Assembly: GCF_023515995.1 (NCBI RefSeq)
Contig: NZ_CP097320.1
Coordinates: 806,001-870,000 of the forward strand
Length of the DNA stretch: 64,000 nucleotides
DNA from: Candidatus Mycobacterium methanotrophicum
GTDB lineage: Bacteria > Actinomycetota > Actinomycetes > Mycobacteriales > Mycobacteriaceae
Direction: 5' to 3'
Shown: positions 27,702-36,851 of the stretch, piece after piece
Layout of the letters: each line of letters begins with the position of its first letter
Numbering within the stretch: the first letter of the stretch is position 1
The notes under the pieces: generated by a model
Database searches by the model: none
The model's input: the letters and a program-made list of their open reading frames with translations, nothing else
What the model was told of the DNA's origin: nothing
Made by a program: the position numbers and the translations under genes

Positions 27702-29089
27702 GGCTCTTCTGACATAGTTGTGGGTCTGCGACCTGAAGGGTTTGGGCGCAACGCCGTGTCCTGCTTACGTTTTGGACTGTTGGAGGTTCAAGACGAAGAA
27801 GGGGTACGGCGTTGCGCAATTCCAGGGTATTCGCGAGGGCTCTCGGTGGCCAAGACATGGTGGTCGAGGACGTATCGATAGAGGTCGAGACCTCACGCGC
27901 CAAGACGCCGGTGAGCAGCGAAGTGCTGGTGTTTTCGGTGCGTCCCAAGGCCTCGCAGACTAGCCGCTGTTCACGCTGCCGCCGCCGCTGCCCCGGATAT
28001 GACGGCGGAGAGAGCTCGCGGCGGTGGCGCACCCTGGACGTGGGCGCCACCAAGGCATACCTGCAGGCCGCCGCACCACGGGTGCAATGCAGTGAGCATG
28101 GAGTGGTGGTGGCTCATGTGCCGTGGGCGCGAGCCGGCGCCCGCCACACCTGGGCATTCGAGGACACCTGCGCATGGCTGGCCGCCCATACCGCGCTCAG
28201 CGTGCTGACCGTGCTGTTGCGGATAGCGTGGCGCACCGTGGCGGCGATCGTGACCCGGGTGGTCGCCGACGGTCGCGACACCAACGACCTGCTGGTCGGG
28301 CTGACCAGGATCGGTATCGACGAGATTTCGTACCGCAAGGGGCACCGCTATTTAACGGTGATCGTGGACCACACGACAGGCAGGCTGGTGTGGGCTCGTG
28401 AGGGCCGCAACCAGGACACCCTGGGGGCGTTCTTTGACCAGCTGGGAACCCAACGCGCCGCGCAGTTGAGCCATGTCAGCTGCGACGGTGCGGAATGGAT
28501 CCACGCCGTGGTGCGAGCGCGTGCCCCGCAGGCGCTGATCTGCCTAGATCCATTCCATGTAGTGGCCTGGACGCTCAAAGCGCTAGACAAGGTGCGGGCG
28601 CGGACCATGACCAAAGCCGGTGTCCGCGACCGGCACGCGATGTGGGCAACCCGCAAAAACCCGGCCGATTTGACCGGCGAGCAACGCAGCAGCCTCGCAG
28701 CGATCGCCGACACCAACCGCGCTCTCTACCGGGCGTATCTGCTCAAAGAGCAACTCCGCGAAGTGTTTCGAGTCAAAGGCCGCGCCGGACACCAACTGCT
28801 GGCCGGCTGGTTGTCGTGGGCAAGCCACTCGCGCATCCCCGAGTTCGTCGCCCTGGCCCGCACCATCCGCCGCTACCGCGATCTGATCGCCAACACCCTT
28901 GACCATGGGCTCTCGAATGCCCTCTCCGAAGCCACCAATACCCACCTGCGAGCACTGACCAAACGTGCCTACGGGTTTCATAGCCCTGACGCGCTCATCG
29001 CCATGGCGCTGCTCACCCGAGGCGGCCTGTGCCCCTCTCTACCCGGACGGGCAGCATGAAACCCCGCCCACGGAAACGTCAGTAGATTC
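27702..29089. mobile_element. ISL3-family element no. 2
   Basis: Left end GGCTCTTCTGACATAGTTGT at 27702; the right end, around 29062-29089, read inverted, gives GAATCTACTGACGTTTCCGT, about two-thirds identical. The element holds one intact transposase. Its right end abuts the remnant of an ANTAR-domain gene, which it may have interrupted. Confidence 0.65.
27812..29059 (+). CDS. ISL3-family transposase, intact
   Basis: 415 residues from TTG 27812. Zinc-binding CSRCRRRCPGY, HTH region TALSVLTVLLRIAWRTVAAI, first Asp LTRIGIDEISYRKGHRYLTV, second Asp SHVSCDGAEWIHAVVRARAP with CLDPFHVVAWTLKALDKVRA, and the distal Glu in GLSNALSEATNTHLRALTKR. Ends normally with AYGFHSPDALIAMALL. No break seen, so it may be active and could also mobilise the related element no. 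1. Confidence 0.88.
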   Translation: MRNSRVFARALGGQDMVVEDVSIEVETSRAKTPVSSEVLVFSVRPKASQTSRCSRCRRRCPGYDGGESSRRWRTLDVGATKAYLQAAAPRVQCSEHGVVVAHVPWARAGARHTWAFEDTCAWLAAHTALSVLTVLLRIAWRTVAAIVTRVVADGRDTNDLLVGLTRIGIDEISYRKGHRYLTVIVDHTTGRLVWAREGRNQDTLGAFFDQLGTQRAAQLSHVSCDGAEWIHAVVRARAPQALICLDPFHVVAWTLKALDKVRARTMTKAGVRDRHAMWATRKNPADLTGEQRSSLAAIADTNRALYRAYLLKEQLREVFRVKGRAGHQLLAGWLSWASHSRIPEFVALARTIRRYRDLIANTLDHGLSNALSEATNTHLRALTKRAYGFHSPDALIAMALLTRGGLCPSLPGRAA

Positions 29090-29222
29090 GTTCGCACTCC
29101 TCAAGCGGCTCTCCCAAGAATCCAACATCCCGCTTGCTGAGGTCGCGCAGCGGCTGGTTCATTCTGATCGCCCACCGCGGCGCGGCAGGAAGCAGAAACG
29201 GGTGCCGGACCGCAGCGAGTGA
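29085..29222 (+). pseudogene. ANTAR-domain fragment
   Basis: DSFALLKRLSQESNIPLAEV, then AQRLVHSDRPPRRGRK, is the end of an ANTAR RNA-binding domain (antitermination regulators, often preceded by GAF). Only the last ~45 residues remain; the 5' part is replaced by the right end of ISL3 no. 2. Assignment rests on the FxLLrrlSQxsNxxLxevAxxlV pattern. Confidence 0.5.
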
Positions 29223-29232
29223 TTTCGGTGGG

Positions 29233-29400
29233 GCTGTCGCGAAATCAAGTCTGCATTCCCGCCAACGCGCACCATGGGCAGCAGGGTGCGCAACCCCTTC
29301 CTTGACGATCGACGACGATCGATGCCGACAGGATCCGGCTGGTGTCGGCCTCGGAGATGATGGCGTTGCACATCAACGGCGAAACGCTTGTCGGACAAAA
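29233..29400 (-). pseudogene. Vestige of a third ISL3-type transposase
   Basis: On the minus strand, across shifting frames, SDKRFAV, ISEADTSRILSASI and RTLLPMVRVGGNADL correspond to LSDKSFAKMWNAILAEDNTG, QILSAWI and RTLLSTVRVGGDPHL of the intact transposase at 30.7-32 kb. An old, heavily mutated copy of that element; the rest is gone. The next ~220 bases (29401-29621) hold no supported gene. Confidence 0.55.
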
Positions 29401-29621
29401 CGCGTTCCTACGCCCACCCTCCGTGCGCAGTACCGTCGCGTAGGCCGCGACCGGAACGATTGCCACGTACTCACGGCCTCGCGGAACTTCGCAACGCTAA
29501 AAGCGGCCCCGTGCAGCGGAACGGCCTGGGCCTCGGACCGCGAAATCACAATGTGCTCTTCGAAATTGAAGAACCTTGTGCGTCGGGCACCGCCTGCCGG
29601 TAGGGGTCGGCTGCGGCGTAG

Positions 29622-30524
<903 letters not shown>

Positions 30525-30575
30525 CTGTCGTTATCCCTTCGAGTACCCACCGGGTTGTGGTGGTCCCGTCTTGTG

Positions 30576-32041
30576 GGCTCTTCAATTTTAAACGGGCGGT
30601 TGTGATTTCGCTCACATAGAGCGTGTCGCTGCATAAGGAGGCCCTTGGCCTTCCGAAGTCTGAAGTTGCGAATTACTCAGGCGAAGGAAGGAAGCCAAGG
30701 GCCGTGATCGACGGTACGACATTGTTGTTTGGGCTGCCAGGTGTACAGGTTGAGCGTGTCGAGCGCTGGGCAGATGGGACGCGGGTGGTGCACGTGGTGA
30801 CCGCGAGCGAGACCGCGGCGGCGTGCCCGTCGTGCGGGGTGGTGTCCACCTCGGTGAAGGAGCGGGTGAGCGCCTCGCCGCGTGACATCCCCTACGGCGA
30901 AGACCGAATCATGCTGCGCTGGAACAAGACCCGGTGGCGCTGCCGGGAAGACTATTGCGAGAAGTCCTCGTTCACCGAGGCCATCGCGCAGGTGCCGCCG
31001 CGGGCGCGCACCACCGGGCGGTTGCGCGCCGCGATCGGTAAGGCGATCGGGGATGCGGCCCGCTCGGTGGCCGAGGTCGCTTCCGCCCATCAGGTGTCGT
31101 GGCCGACCGCCCACCGCGCCTTCGTCGCCCACGCCGAGGCGCTGCTGGCCGAGCCCGAGCCGGTCCGGGTGCTCGGCATCGACGAAACACGGCGCGGAAA
31201 GCCCCGCTGGCAGCGGTGCGCCACCACGGGGCGCTGGGTGCGGGTCGACCCGTGGGACACCGGGTTCGTCGATGTGGCCGGCGATCAGGGCCTGCTGGGG
31301 CAGCGCGAGGGCCGCACCGGCGCCGCGGTGATCGACTGGCTGCGCGAACGCAGCGAGGAGTTCCGCGCCGGGATCGAGTTCGTGGCGATCGACCCGGCGG
31401 CGGTCTACGCGGCGGCGATCCGCACGCCGGGGTTGTTGCCCAATGCGACGCTGGTGGTCGACCATTTCCATTTGGTCAAGCTCGGCAACGACGCGCTGAC
31501 CAAGGTGCGCCGCCGCGTCACCTGGGACCTACGCGATCGTCGCGGCCGCACACTCGACCCCGAATGGGCCAACCGGCGCCGCCTGCTGCGTGCCCGGGAA
31601 CGCCTGTCGGACAAGAGCTTCGCCAAAATGTGGAACGCGATCCTCGCCGAGGACAACACCGGCCAGATCCTCTCAGCGTGGATCGCCAAAGAAGAACTAC
31701 GCACCCTGCTATCGACCGTGCGCGTCGGCGGCGATCCGCACCTGACCCGGCACCGGCTGCACCGCTTCCTGTGTTGGTGCATCGACTCCCAAATCCCCGA
31801 ACTGCTCACCCTGGCCACCACCGTCGACACCTGGTGGTCCGAAATCAACGCCTTCATCACCACCGGCATCACCAACGCGGCCACCGAGGGCTACAACCGG
31901 CTGGTCAAACAGGTCAAACGGGCCGCCTGCGGATTCCGCAACACAGAAAACTCGGCCCGCCGGATACGCTTCCACTGCACCCGCAGACAGCGGGCCGCAA
32001 CCCAGACTTCATGCTGATTGCCCGGTCAAAATCGAAGAGCC
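30576..32041. mobile_element. ISL3-family element no. 3 with 8-bp target duplication
   Basis: Ends are GGCTCTTCAATTTTAAAC (30576-30593) and GGTCAAAATCGAAGAGCC (32024-32041), 15 of 18 bases matching as inverted repeats. Both are flanked by the same octamer GTCTTGTG (30568-30575 and 32042-32049), the 8-base duplication expected of ISL3. It lies 52 bases upstream of the methyltransferase start, so it may have removed its promoter. Confidence 0.9.
30704..32017 (+). CDS. ISL3-family transposase (IS1096/IS1165-like), intact
   Basis: 437 residues from GTG 30704; an in-frame TTG at 30623 would extend into element end DNA. Zinc motif CPSCGVV, DIPYGEDRIMLRWNKTRWRC, catalytic Asp VRVLGIDETRRGKPRWQRC, the IDPAAVYAAAIRTPGLLPNA and TLVVDHFHLVKLGNDALTKV segments, and the distal EGYNRLVKQVKRAACGFRNT. 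Upstream, AGGCCCTTGGCCTTCC and GGAAGCCAAGGGCC form an inverted repeat (30640-30703) that could limit expression. Complete and likely active. Confidence 0.88.
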   Translation: MIDGTTLLFGLPGVQVERVERWADGTRVVHVVTASETAAACPSCGVVSTSVKERVSASPRDIPYGEDRIMLRWNKTRWRCREDYCEKSSFTEAIAQVPPRARTTGRLRAAIGKAIGDAARSVAEVASAHQVSWPTAHRAFVAHAEALLAEPEPVRVLGIDETRRGKPRWQRCATTGRWVRVDPWDTGFVDVAGDQGLLGQREGRTGAAVIDWLRERSEEFRAGIEFVAIDPAAVYAAAIRTPGLLPNATLVVDHFHLVKLGNDALTKVRRRVTWDLRDRRGRTLDPEWANRRRLLRARERLSDKSFAKMWNAILAEDNTGQILSAWIAKEELRTLLSTVRVGGDPHLTRHRLHRFLCWCIDSQIPELLTLATTVDTWWSEINAFITTGITNAATEGYNRLVKQVKRAACGFRNTENSARRIRFHCTRRQRAATQTSC

Positions 32042-32215
32042 GTCTTGTGACCCGGTAGCGCACCAACCCGGGTCGCCGGCTCCTTAGCCTGATTCCACCG
32101 ATGAATTGATTTGAGTTTTGCGTGTCGGAATGAAGAAAGCGCCCTCTGAGCTGGGATAATTGGAGTTTCCGCACAACAATTTGACCAGCATGAGAAAGGC
32201 ACTTTCAGCGCAAGT

Positions 32216-33158
32216 GAGGTTTTCTCACTTGGGGCTCGTGAGTCTGGTGTGACTGGAGTTTTCGGCGTGTCGTAGTGGCTGGGCGTGGGGTCCTTGCTCA
32301 AGGATTCGGTTTCGACGAGGAAACCCGCTCCGCTGCAAAGGACCCCACGTGTTCACCTACTCTGCCATCTGCGACGTGCCGGAGGAAACCCTGCTGCATG
32401 TGACCGCGCTGCTGCACGTTCACCGGCGCGAGATCAGAACGCGGGCCGGGCGGCGGTCGGGTACGGTGCGCACGCAGGCCAAGCTGGTGCTGCGGTGGTT
32501 CCGCGACGACGCCCCGATCCGGTTGTTGGCGATGGAGGCTGGGCTGCCGATCTCCACCAGCTACCGCTATCTGCACGAGGCGATCGACGTGATCGCCGAA
32601 CAAGCTCCTGACCTGCACGAAGTGCTCGACCGGGCCAAGGCCGAACAGTGGTCGCACGTGACGCTGGACGGGACGCTGATCGCCATCGACCGGGTGGACG
32701 AGCGCAACGAGGCCGGCCATCACCGGTGGTATTCGGGCAAGCACAAAACCCAGGGCGGCAATGTGCAGATACTGGCCGACCCGGGCGGGTTCCCGGTGTG
32801 GTCGAGCGAGGTCGAGCCGGGCAGCGTGCACGACATCACCGCCGCCCGCGCGCACTGCCTGGGCGCGCTGTACAAGTCCGCGGCCGACGGGGTGCCGACG
32901 CTGGCCGACAAGGGCTACGAAGGAGCGGGGATCGGGGTGCACACTCCGGTCAAGGGCCGCGGCCTGGCCGTGGAGAATCAGAGCTACAACATGCTGCTCA
33001 CCGCGGCGCGTGCCATCGGTGAACGCGCCAACGCCGAACTCAAACAGCGTTGGCGCTGCCTCCGTCGAATCCGCCTGTGTCCAACCAGGATTGGCGCAGT
33101 TGTTGCCGCCGCGATCGTACTATCGACTCTCCAACGCGGAAATTACTGAGAAAACGTC
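32216..33158. mobile_element. IS5-type (DDE_Tnp_4) insertion element, copy 1
   Basis: Ends GAGGTTTTCTCA (32216) and TGAGAAAACGTC (33158) are near-perfect inverted repeats; AGT flanks both sides (32213-32215 and 33159-33161) as a 3-base target duplication. It sits just at the start codon of the IS1380 transposase. A second, inverted copy starts at 63558 and shares the right part up to the same terminal bases, then differs in flank. Confidence 0.85.
32349..33149 (+). CDS. IS5-type transposase (DDE_Tnp_4 / HARBI1-like)
   Basis: 266 residues, GTG start. N-terminal HTH (GTVRTQAKLVLRWFRDDAPI, RLLAMEAGLPISTSYRYLHE), first Asp WSHVTLDGTLIAIDRVDERN, YSGKHKTQGGNVQILADPGG, second Asp LADKGYEGAGIGVHTPVKG, and Glu in GERANAELKQRWRCLRRIRL. 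Intact and apparently recently active, because a second copy with the same C-terminal protein sequence is present in this window. Confidence 0.88.
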   Translation: MFTYSAICDVPEETLLHVTALLHVHRREIRTRAGRRSGTVRTQAKLVLRWFRDDAPIRLLAMEAGLPISTSYRYLHEAIDVIAEQAPDLHEVLDRAKAEQWSHVTLDGTLIAIDRVDERNEAGHHRWYSGKHKTQGGNVQILADPGGFPVWSSEVEPGSVHDITAARAHCLGALYKSAADGVPTLADKGYEGAGIGVHTPVKGRGLAVENQSYNMLLTAARAIGERANAELKQRWRCLRRIRLCPTRIGAVVAAAIVLSTLQRGNY

Positions 33159-33159
33159 A

Positions 33160-34550
33160 GTGTCCCATACGTTCGGCCCTGATTCTGCTGTGTTCGATGA
33201 GGATAATCTCGTGTCGTGCGCGGGCCTGGTCCCGGTGATGGCCCTGGCCGAGCAAGCAGGCCTGACACGGTTGTTGGACAACAAGATTCACATCGAGTCG
33301 ACGCGGGTCAAGTCCGGGGCGGCCAACCCGGCCCCGAAATTGGCCACCCTGATCGCGGGCATGTGCACCGGCGCGGACTACATCGATGATGTCGACCTGG
33401 TCCGCGCCGGCGGGATGAAAACCCTCTTCGGGCCGGTGTATGCGCCCTCCACCGTGGGAACCCTGCTGCGCGAGTTCAGCTTCGGTCACGCCCGCCAACT
33501 TGACTCGGTACTGGCCGAGCATCTGGCCGGCCTGTGCGGGCGGGTGAATCTGCTGCCCGGATCAGATGCGCGCGCCTTTGTCGACATCGATTCGCTGGTA
33601 CGCCCGGTCTATGGACACGCCAAACAGGGCGCCTCCTACGGGCACACCAAGATCGCCGGCAAGCAGGTTCTCCGCAAAGGACTGTCCCCGCTGGTCACCA
33701 CGCTGAGCACCGACACCGCCGCGCCGGTGATCACCGGCATCCGGCTACGCGCCGGCAAAGCCAACTCCGGTAAAGGCGCGGCCCGCATGGTGGCCCAAGC
33801 GCTGAGCACCGCGCGCGCCCGGAGTCGGCGGACAGATCATCGTCCGTGGTGACAGCGCCTACGGATCGCGGGCCGTGATCCGGGTGCGCCGCCGCTACGG
33901 CGCGGTGTTCTCCCTGGCACTGACCCGCAACGCGGCGGTCCAACGCGCCATCGGCGCCATCGACGAGCACGCCTGGACCCCGGTGCGCTACCCCGGCGCC
34001 GTCCGTGACCCCGAGACCGGGGCCTGGATCTCTGATGCCGAGGTCGCCGAAATCACCTACACCATGGCCAAATCCGGCACCTATCAGGCCGTCACCGCCC
34101 GCCTGATCGTGCGCCGCGTCAAAGACGCCACCCAACCCCGAAGACGGCCTGTTCCCGATCTGGCGGTATCACCCGTTTTTCACCAACTCCACCGAATCGG
34201 CCGCCGGCGCCGATATCACCCACCGCCGCCACGCCATCATCGAAACCACCTTCGCCGATCTCATCGACGGCCCCCTGGCCCACATCCCTTCCGGGCGCTT
34301 CGGCGCCAACAGTGCCGGGGCCGTCTGCGCGGGGATCGCCCACAACCTGCTGCGCGCCGCAGCGACCCTGGCCGGCGCCCGTCACCGCACCGCCCGCGGA
34401 GCCACCCTGCGCCGACACCTCGTCAACGTCCCAGCCCGCCTGGCCCGCCCCCAACGCAAACCGATCCTGCACCTACCCACCCACTGGCCCTGGGAACCGG
34501 CATGGAACACCCTGTGGCACAACATCATCGGCTACCAATCCAGCGCCTGA
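33160..34550 (+). pseudogene. IS1380-family transposase, two frameshifts
   Basis: From GTG 33160: VSHTFGPDSAVFDEDNLVSC, MALAEQAGLTRLLDNKI, YGHAKQGASYGHTKIAGKQV (frame one to ~33830). Frame two (~33835-34135): QIIVRGDSAYGSRAV-like catalytic Asp region and AWTPVRYPGAVRDPETGAWI, QAVTARLIVRRVKDATQ. Frame three (34140-34550): GLFPIWRYHPFFTNSTESAA, HAIIETTFADLIDGPLAHIP and LRRHLVNVPARLARPQRKPI. Two indels make it inactive, and the inner IS5-type element separates it from its own left end. Confidence 0.82.
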
Positions 34551-34731
34551 ACCACCATCCACCCGCCCCGCCAACCAGAGGTGTCCTCGCCGGCGTCAAG
34601 GCCAAGCCCTGCGGGTGGCCTACGGCCAGCCTTGACACCGGCTGCGGGCACCACCCCCCGGCAGCTGCCCGGGGCAGCAGCAAACAACTTCACCACAAGA
34701 TCCCTACAACTGAAGTCTCCACGGAATCAGG

Positions 34732-35137
34732 GGAGTCCCAGGCTACCTGCGGGCGGGCGCGCGCTCCCTCCGCTTCCGTGCGCTGGCGCTCCCTTCCGGG
34801 CCGGTCGCTGCGCTTCGCCCCCGTCCGCCGCCGACAATGATGACCGCCGACAACAGCCGTGTCCACGATGACGCCGAACAAGACCACTCCACCGACACCG
34901 CGACAGGATGGGCGCTCCCGACAGGACTACCGGTGGCGCGCCGTCAGCCAAGCCAACCACCGCCAAAAAACACCCGTGACCTGGGCTGTCATAACTTTCC
35001 TTACTGCTATCAAGATTCGGTACAGGACAGCTGATCAAAGCCGAGGACCTAGATTCCCCGTCTTTGACTCGGCGGCCTCGCGCACGTCAATCTGGGTACG
35101 ATTAATCGATGATGTCAATTCAGACGGCGAGGCTGTG
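34732..35137. other. Region between IS1380 and small hypothetical gene
   Basis: About 400 bases. A GC-rich stretch (34745-34840) of the GCGCTCCCTTCC type and no supported gene. The promoter of the gene at 35138 must lie at its end; TACGATTAATCG at 35097-35108 offers a TACGAT -10 candidate. Confidence 0.35.
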
Positions 35138-35509
35138 ATGTCCGCGCGTGACGAAGTCCTGCTGCGCGGCCTCATCGACTGGGTAGCTCTCTCGTCGGTC
35201 CACGGGGCCGTTGAACGGGAAAACTCCGGCGAGCCGTTAGCGGTCATCCAGGAAAAGGTCCTCGACCTGATCCGCTCTCTGGTGACCGACGGCCTGTTCG
35301 AATTGGGCGATCTAGACACCCCAAACCACCGCTTTGGCGCCTGGGATGCTCCGCTCGACGAGTCCATTCAACGGATCCGCGACGTGTATGTAAACCAATT
35401 CGACGACGAGGCGGAGTGGTGGTTTGTTTGCTGGCTAGATGCCACCGAAAAAGGATTGAAGGCCGCGGAAGCCATTGAAGCAAGCCAAGATTCGGCGCAG
35501 GACAGGTGA
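35138..35509 (+). CDS. Small conserved hypothetical, convergent with putative immunity gene
   Basis: 123 residues from ATG 35138; the frame is open further upstream but without coding character. Acidic and soluble: VLLRGLIDWVALSSVHGAVE, DLIRSLVTDGLFELGDLDTP, and EAEWWFVCWLDATEKGLKAA near the end. The W-W-F-x-x-W-L-D-x-T-x-K-G pattern recurs in small actinobacterial proteins found near secreted toxins, so an accessory immunity role is conceivable, but this is inference. Ends five bases from the stop of the gene at 35515. Confidence 0.6.
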   Translation: MSARDEVLLRGLIDWVALSSVHGAVERENSGEPLAVIQEKVLDLIRSLVTDGLFELGDLDTPNHRFGAWDAPLDESIQRIRDVYVNQFDDEAEWWFVCWLDATEKGLKAAEAIEASQDSAQDR

Positions 35510-35514
35510 AACAG

Positions 35515-36117
35515 TCAGTTTCTCGCCGCCGTAGCGGCCAGCGCCTGGTGAACAGCTTGCGTGAGTTCGGCGACGTCGCCGCTCAGTCGGGCCCGAGACC
35601 CTGACTCTATGAACACCGCGTGCTCGATCAGCCGGCCTTCACCCGGCATCTCGGAGCCGATGACATAGGTGCTGTACTGCGCCCATAGCCGCAGCCCGGC
35701 GACTTCGAAGTATCCACTGCTGCGCATCGCTATCGCCGCGGGCAGCGCTGGCGTGTCGATGGCTTGGGTGGCGATGTCGACGGCGGCGAGGTCGCGCAGT
35801 GTGCAGTCGGCGTTGTTACGCACCGCACCCTCGGACGGGATTCCGGTGAACCCAAACACGCTTATGGTTTCGCTGCCATCCCAGCCGCCATCGGGTCGTC
35901 GACCACACACCGCGATTCGCGACGGCTCGACCGTGCGGTCCACCAAATGCCTGATCTCCCAGCCTGGCGGAACGCCCAGGTTTGTCAGCCAACGGGGTGT
36001 TCTCTCAGCCCGAAGCAGTATCATGTCGCCGACTTCGCTGGCGATCGCGCCGGCAACCGACGACAAGGCAGCGAGTCGCCGTTCGGTCGAAAGTCGATCG
36101 TTCACTTCGGGTGTCAT
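35515..36117 (-). CDS. Putative immunity/accessory protein of PPE-toxin operon
   Basis: 200 residues from ATG 36117, which overlaps the stop of the toxin-like reading frame as ATGA, so the two are translationally coupled. No signal peptide or membrane helix; mixed alpha/beta with EVGDMILLRAERTPRWLTNL, GVPPGWEIRHLVDRTVEPSR and YFEVAGLRLWAQYSTYVIGS. The last half resembles LpqN/LpqT-like folds only faintly. Tight coupling downstream of a secreted toxin-like domain is the usual place for an immunity gene. No named family recognised. Confidence 0.55.
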   Translation of the reverse strand: MTPEVNDRLSTERRLAALSSVAGAIASEVGDMILLRAERTPRWLTNLGVPPGWEIRHLVDRTVEPSRIAVCGRRPDGGWDGSETISVFGFTGIPSEGAVRNNADCTLRDLAAVDIATQAIDTPALPAAIAMRSSGYFEVAGLRLWAQYSTYVIGSEMPGEGRLIEHAVFIESGSRARLSGDVAELTQAVHQALAATAARN

Positions 36118-36851
36118 TCTGCGAATTCGCCGATGCCGCCGATGATTCCGCCTATGACGCCAAGTATGCCAACAATTGTCGCCCATGCGCCCGGTGGCGG
36201 AGGGTCTACATGGATCGAAGGATGTCCCGAGTCGTCGTGCGCGGGTGTTTGTGTTGCCGGTGTCTGGACGGGATGGGGCTGCGGCGCCGGTTCTGGAGCG
36301 GGCTGCGGCTCTGGTGTCGACCGCTCCGGCAGATGAACGGAGACACTCGGAATCCTATCGCCCGGATCCCAAATTTCGACCGTCGGCCCGCCCCACTTGC
36401 TGTCCGGCCGAAGTCCGATCTTTGTTCCATCGTCGAGAACCGCCCACTTGCCCAAACCTTTGCCGTAGTTGCCACTTGGGATTTGAGTGGCATTCTCGGT
36501 CAGCTGGTCGTAGAGATCCCCGATTTGCTGGGGCGTCGGGAGCACGTGGACGCCCTTGTGCTCACCGGGTGGAAGCGGATCGACAATCTTATGGACATCT
36601 TGGGCGTTTTGCACCGACAACGCCTGCGCGCCCGGGGAGTCTTTGAGATCGCCAACCAGATTGTGAACACCTTGATTCGGTGCGGCACCGACACTCGGAT
36701 TCGGCTGGGGCTGGGGCTGCTGCTGTTGAGGCGGCTGCGGTGGGGTGCCTGGTGGCGGTGGCGGTGCCTGTTGGGGTGGGGGTGGGGTGGTCAGGGTGTG
36801 AGCGGTGTCGCCGGTGTTCAGCGGCGGCTGCTGTGGCGGGGTGGGCGGCAG
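36114..36851 (-). CDS. Toxin-like C-terminal part of PPE protein (downstream of a frameshift)
   Basis: Open frame in phase with no good start of its own. It opens with a proline/glutamine linker (PPTPPQQPPLNTGDTAHTL, QQQQPQPQPNPSVG), then a folded segment: GVHVLPTPQQIGDLYDQLTE, GNYGKGLGKWAVLDDGTKIG, LRPDSKWGGPTVEIWDPGDR. The pattern LpDGTxxGxRpxSKxGGpTvei recurs at the C-termini of secreted actinobacterial toxins; I cannot name its family or catalysis. A second Pro-rich tail and a glycine-zipper helix (ATIVGILGVIGGIIGGIGEF) close it. Joined to the PPE frame by one indel near 36845-36870. Confidence 0.5.
   Translation of the reverse strand: MPPTPPQQPPLNTGDTAHTLTTPPPPQQAPPPPPGTPPQPPQQQQPQPQPNPSVGAAPNQGVHNLVGDLKDSPGAQALSVQNAQDVHKIVDPLPPGEHKGVHVLPTPQQIGDLYDQLTENATQIPSGNYGKGLGKWAVLDDGTKIGLRPDSKWGGPTVEIWDPGDRIPSVSVHLPERSTPEPQPAPEPAPQPHPVQTPATQTPAHDDSGHPSIHVDPPPPGAWATIVGILGVIGGIIGGIGEFAE

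Larger units (their letters stand above)
32088..34731. mobile_element. IS1380-family element carrying a nested IS5-type insertion
   Basis: Candidate inverted ends CCTGATTCC (32088-32096) and GGAATCAGG (34723-34731) enclose an IS1380 transposase. Subtracting the ~0.94-kb IS5-type element inside leaves ~1.7 kb, the usual IS1380 length. Removing the inner element rejoins ...GCGCAAGT to GTCCCATACG, restoring the transposase start. Confidence 0.6.
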
